Shown piece by piece: positions 61,893-64,000 of a stretch of DNA of 64,000 bases. The translations under genes and the position numbers were made by a program. Origin of the DNA: Mangifera indica. Lineage: Eukaryota; Streptophyta; Magnoliopsida; Sapindales; Anacardiaceae. Numbering within the stretch: the stretch's first letter is position 1; each line of letters begins with the position of its first letter. The stretch spans positions 25,529,463-25,593,462 of the forward strand of contig NC_058137.1 in NCBI RefSeq assembly GCF_011075055.1. Direction: 5' to 3'. The notes under the pieces were generated by a model, which was not told the DNA's origin, searched no databases, and worked only from the letters and a program-made list of their open reading frames with translations.

Positions 61893-61989
61893 TGGATGCA
61901 GGCGTCGGGCGGCCCGCAGCCTCAATGACTATTATCAGAGCAAGAAGAAGAAAAATGAGATACCCAGGCTTGAGGATATCCATAATCAT

Positions 61990-63042
61990 GATCTGTGTGG
62001 ATCATTTGAGGTCTTGGGCCAATTATATTGAAGATTATGAATATTTATTTCTTGCTTACTTGTTTGATTAAGATTATTGGGGTCTAGTTCTAGTTGAATT
62101 TTTATATTTGTATCAAATCGGATTAGGTGCATTAGATTAATGTTTATATATTTAAAAAAAGCAAGAAAATGGCTGTCAAAATTAGTGAGATTAAGTGGTC
62201 ATGTGGGATTATAGAAAAGAATTGACGTACTATGGCTTAGCTCAGTCTGGCAAAAGGAGTGGGAGCCCTTTCAATTTAGTCGCTTTCATGTCTTGACAGT
62301 CTTTCATTTTAATTTTCTTGATTACAAAACATATACTTCCCACCACTTCGATCACATTTCTCATCGTCCTATTTTTTATGTTGCAGTTCAGCAACTTCTC
62401 TATTTTATAATATTTCAGTACCATTGTTCATTAACCAAAGAGAGAGAAATTAGAAGGTTATGGTTGACGTAATTTTTTATTACAAAAAACAGTATTTTAA
62501 AATCCAAATCGGATTGACTTATTCGGCTGATCTAACTAGGAACCTTTCTATAATTTGATCCAATTTTCATGCAATTGCTAACAATTTGACAAATCCATCA
62601 ACTCAATCAAAACCGATATAAATACTTTAGTTTATGAAAATTTTTATGGATACTTAGTTCCAAATATAAAATGGTTTGTGCTTTAAAATTTAGAGTTAAA
62701 GAACTCATCATAAATCAAATGCATATTATATGAATCATTTGTACTATAATGTTGTGCATTGTGTTATTAATATAGATAAGTAGTTTTCAATAATTGTACT
62801 ATTTTTTTACGGTGATAAATTTGAAAATCTTTTATAGATGGCATTCGTATTAATTAATTAAATAATTATATATTGTTATGAAGTGATAATTGAACTTTTT
62901 ATGATTATTTATTCAATTATAGAAGATTATATTGAAATTGTCTGACTGAACTGTGAATCAGTATAATAATTGGTTTGACTATCTATTCGGTTTTAAAAAC
63001 ACGGTAAAAATAAAATAAAATATCACTCCAAACATAAATTAC
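61990..63042. other. Region upstream of NCL-D
   Basis: Counterpart of 10336-13393 without the solo LTR. The pre-insertion site ACTTC is at 62345-62349. No gene is seen. Confidence 0.55.
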
Positions 63043-63376
63043 CTCTAACTATATTTGATAAAAATGAGTAACAAAAAATAATAAAATATTATTTTACTTA
63101 AATGTTATTCTATATAATTATTGTAAAATATTGTTTATATTAATAAAATATCAAAGTATTTGTGTTTTAAAAAATTAATAAAAATCAAGATTAATGTTTT
63201 AATAACTAAGATAAAGTTAGCAATCAAATTATCTCTTATATTACTTGTTACGTCATTATCATCGATAATATAAGATTACCAAAATCTTTTATAACTTAAT
63301 AAACTAAACAAAGAATATATTATATAAAAGATAAATTATCATTGCAATATTTGAATAATTGAACCAAACTATCCCT
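63043..63376. mobile_element. Decayed MITE, duplicate of 13394-13713
   Basis: Same order of blocks as the left-copy remnant and the clean MITE at 34751, without intact termini. Confidence 0.45.
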
Positions 63377-63718
63377 TCATGTAACTGTCAAAGCTTAAAG
63401 ATTGGTCGGCCACCTCTTGCTCTTCAATGATTCTCACCATTGGTAAGACAGATTCTTCGTCTACCGAAAACACTCAATACGTCTAGGTTTCTCTTTCTAT
63501 TTTATGCATGCGTGTGGATTGTGGTCTATTGTTTGAAGATTCTTCCATATTTAGGTTTGTTCTTAACGAATTCTTTGATCAATATACATATTTTTCAGAT
63601 TCAACAACGAAATTGGTTGAAAAAATAAACCAATCAATAATATAGACGTTACAAGATCAATACAATATCTCATATTTCTAAAGACGTTTCATCAATGTCT
63701 AATTATGATGAATATAAT

Positions 63719-63727
63719 CTAAATAAT
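63719..63727. other. Empty target site of the Mutator-like element
   Basis: A single CTAAATAAT joins sequence that in the left copy flanks the element at 14061-23348 on both sides. The DNA after it (63728-64000) aligns with 23358-23670 and contains no gene. Confidence 0.88.
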
Positions 63728-64000
63728 TAATTGCTATTATAATTAATAATAAGGTTTATACGCTTAGTTTAGGTCCAAACGACAATGGATTGTGAGTGGG
63801 ATGTAAGTGTCATTTTTTAAACTTATTAGAGTGTAAATAGTATTTCTCTATCTTGTTTTAAAAAATTATCATATTCACTTCATATGTATAAAAAAATATA
63901 TTTATAGTCTTAATAGATTTAATATAACATTTTTGTTAATAATTTGTTGCATTTTATTAATTTTTTAGAGGTAAAATTGTAATTTTTAAAACTATTGAGG

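Larger units (their letters stand above)
49616..61989 (-). pseudogene. NCL: NCL-D: exchanger gene with exon 1 split by a retrotransposon
   Basis: It is the duplicate of NCL-B, with the same nine exons: 61898-61989 plus 52460-52773 (split exon 1, total 406 nt as in B), 51942-52169, 51684-51865, 51423-51568, 50885-51149, 50652-50797, 50309-50570, 49940-50242, 49616-49864. All exon lengths equal those of NCL-B and no other frame lesion was seen. The sole disruption is the 9.1-kb Ty3/gypsy element inserted, in opposite orientation, within the signal-peptide exon just after residues GRPTPAS. Exons 6-9 read through as one open frame (49616-50812) because the introns there happen to lack stops in that phase. 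It is presumed inactive as a full-length gene. A truncated product from an LTR-derived start is possible but not shown. Confidence 0.92.
44331..64000. repeat. Right copy of the large segmental duplication (NCL-C, NCL-D and downstream)
   Basis: It aligns in order with 2471-23670 and is still aligned at the window end. It lacks the solo LTR, the Mutator-like element and the long AT run of the left copy. It has its own retroelement in NCL-D and about 450 extra bases near 48175-48635. Confidence 0.9.

Overview
The window is nuclear DNA from a flowering plant, probably a eudicot. It is AT-rich, has short GT/AG introns, carries plant-type glutamate receptor-like (GLR) genes and NCL-type Na+/Ca2+ exchanger genes, and holds Ty3/gypsy elements primed by initiator-Met tRNA plus several DNA transposons. 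No species is claimed.

Layout. Positions 1-195 are the tail of a Ulp1-like (C48) cysteine protease frame. Positions 430-2077 are about 14 copies of a 119-bp tandem repeat. From about 2471 a large segment begins that recurs from about 44331 to the window end, so the window shows a direct duplication with a period near 42 kb. The left copy holds two minus-strand NCL genes (A, 3170-6077, decayed; B, 7089-10335, intact, 9 exons, 728 aa), a solo LTR (10696-12688), and a Mutator-like element with long inverted arms (14061-23348) that is itself interrupted by a Ty3/gypsy element (15250-22691). The unique middle has three plus-strand GLR genes of identical five-exon structure (24663-27590, 30347-34137, 38373-41329) and several small DNA transposons. 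The right copy holds NCL-C (45197-48086, decayed) and NCL-D (49616-61989), whose first exon is split by a 9.1-kb Ty3/gypsy element (52774-61892).

Because the two duplicate arms align, four insertions can be checked against their empty sites inside this window: the solo LTR (TSD ACTTC), the Mutator-like element (9-bp TSD), the retroelement in NCL-D (TSD TGGAT), and an (AT)n expansion. All postdate the duplication. The duplication itself postdates a 1-nt frameshift and an exon-fusing deletion shared by NCL-A and NCL-C. Only NCL-B is a clean NCL coding gene here. Of the GLRs, the second and third read through in frame; the first appears to carry a 1-nt deletion at the start of exon 2.

Functionally, GLRs are ligand-gated, Ca2+-permeable cation channels, and NCL proteins combine exchanger repeats with four EF-hands. 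The locus is therefore a cluster of Ca2+ entry and Ca2+/Na+ exchange genes, expanded by duplication and eroded by transposons. Since 64000 aligns to 23670, about 1 kb before the first GLR, a second GLR array probably lies just beyond the window.
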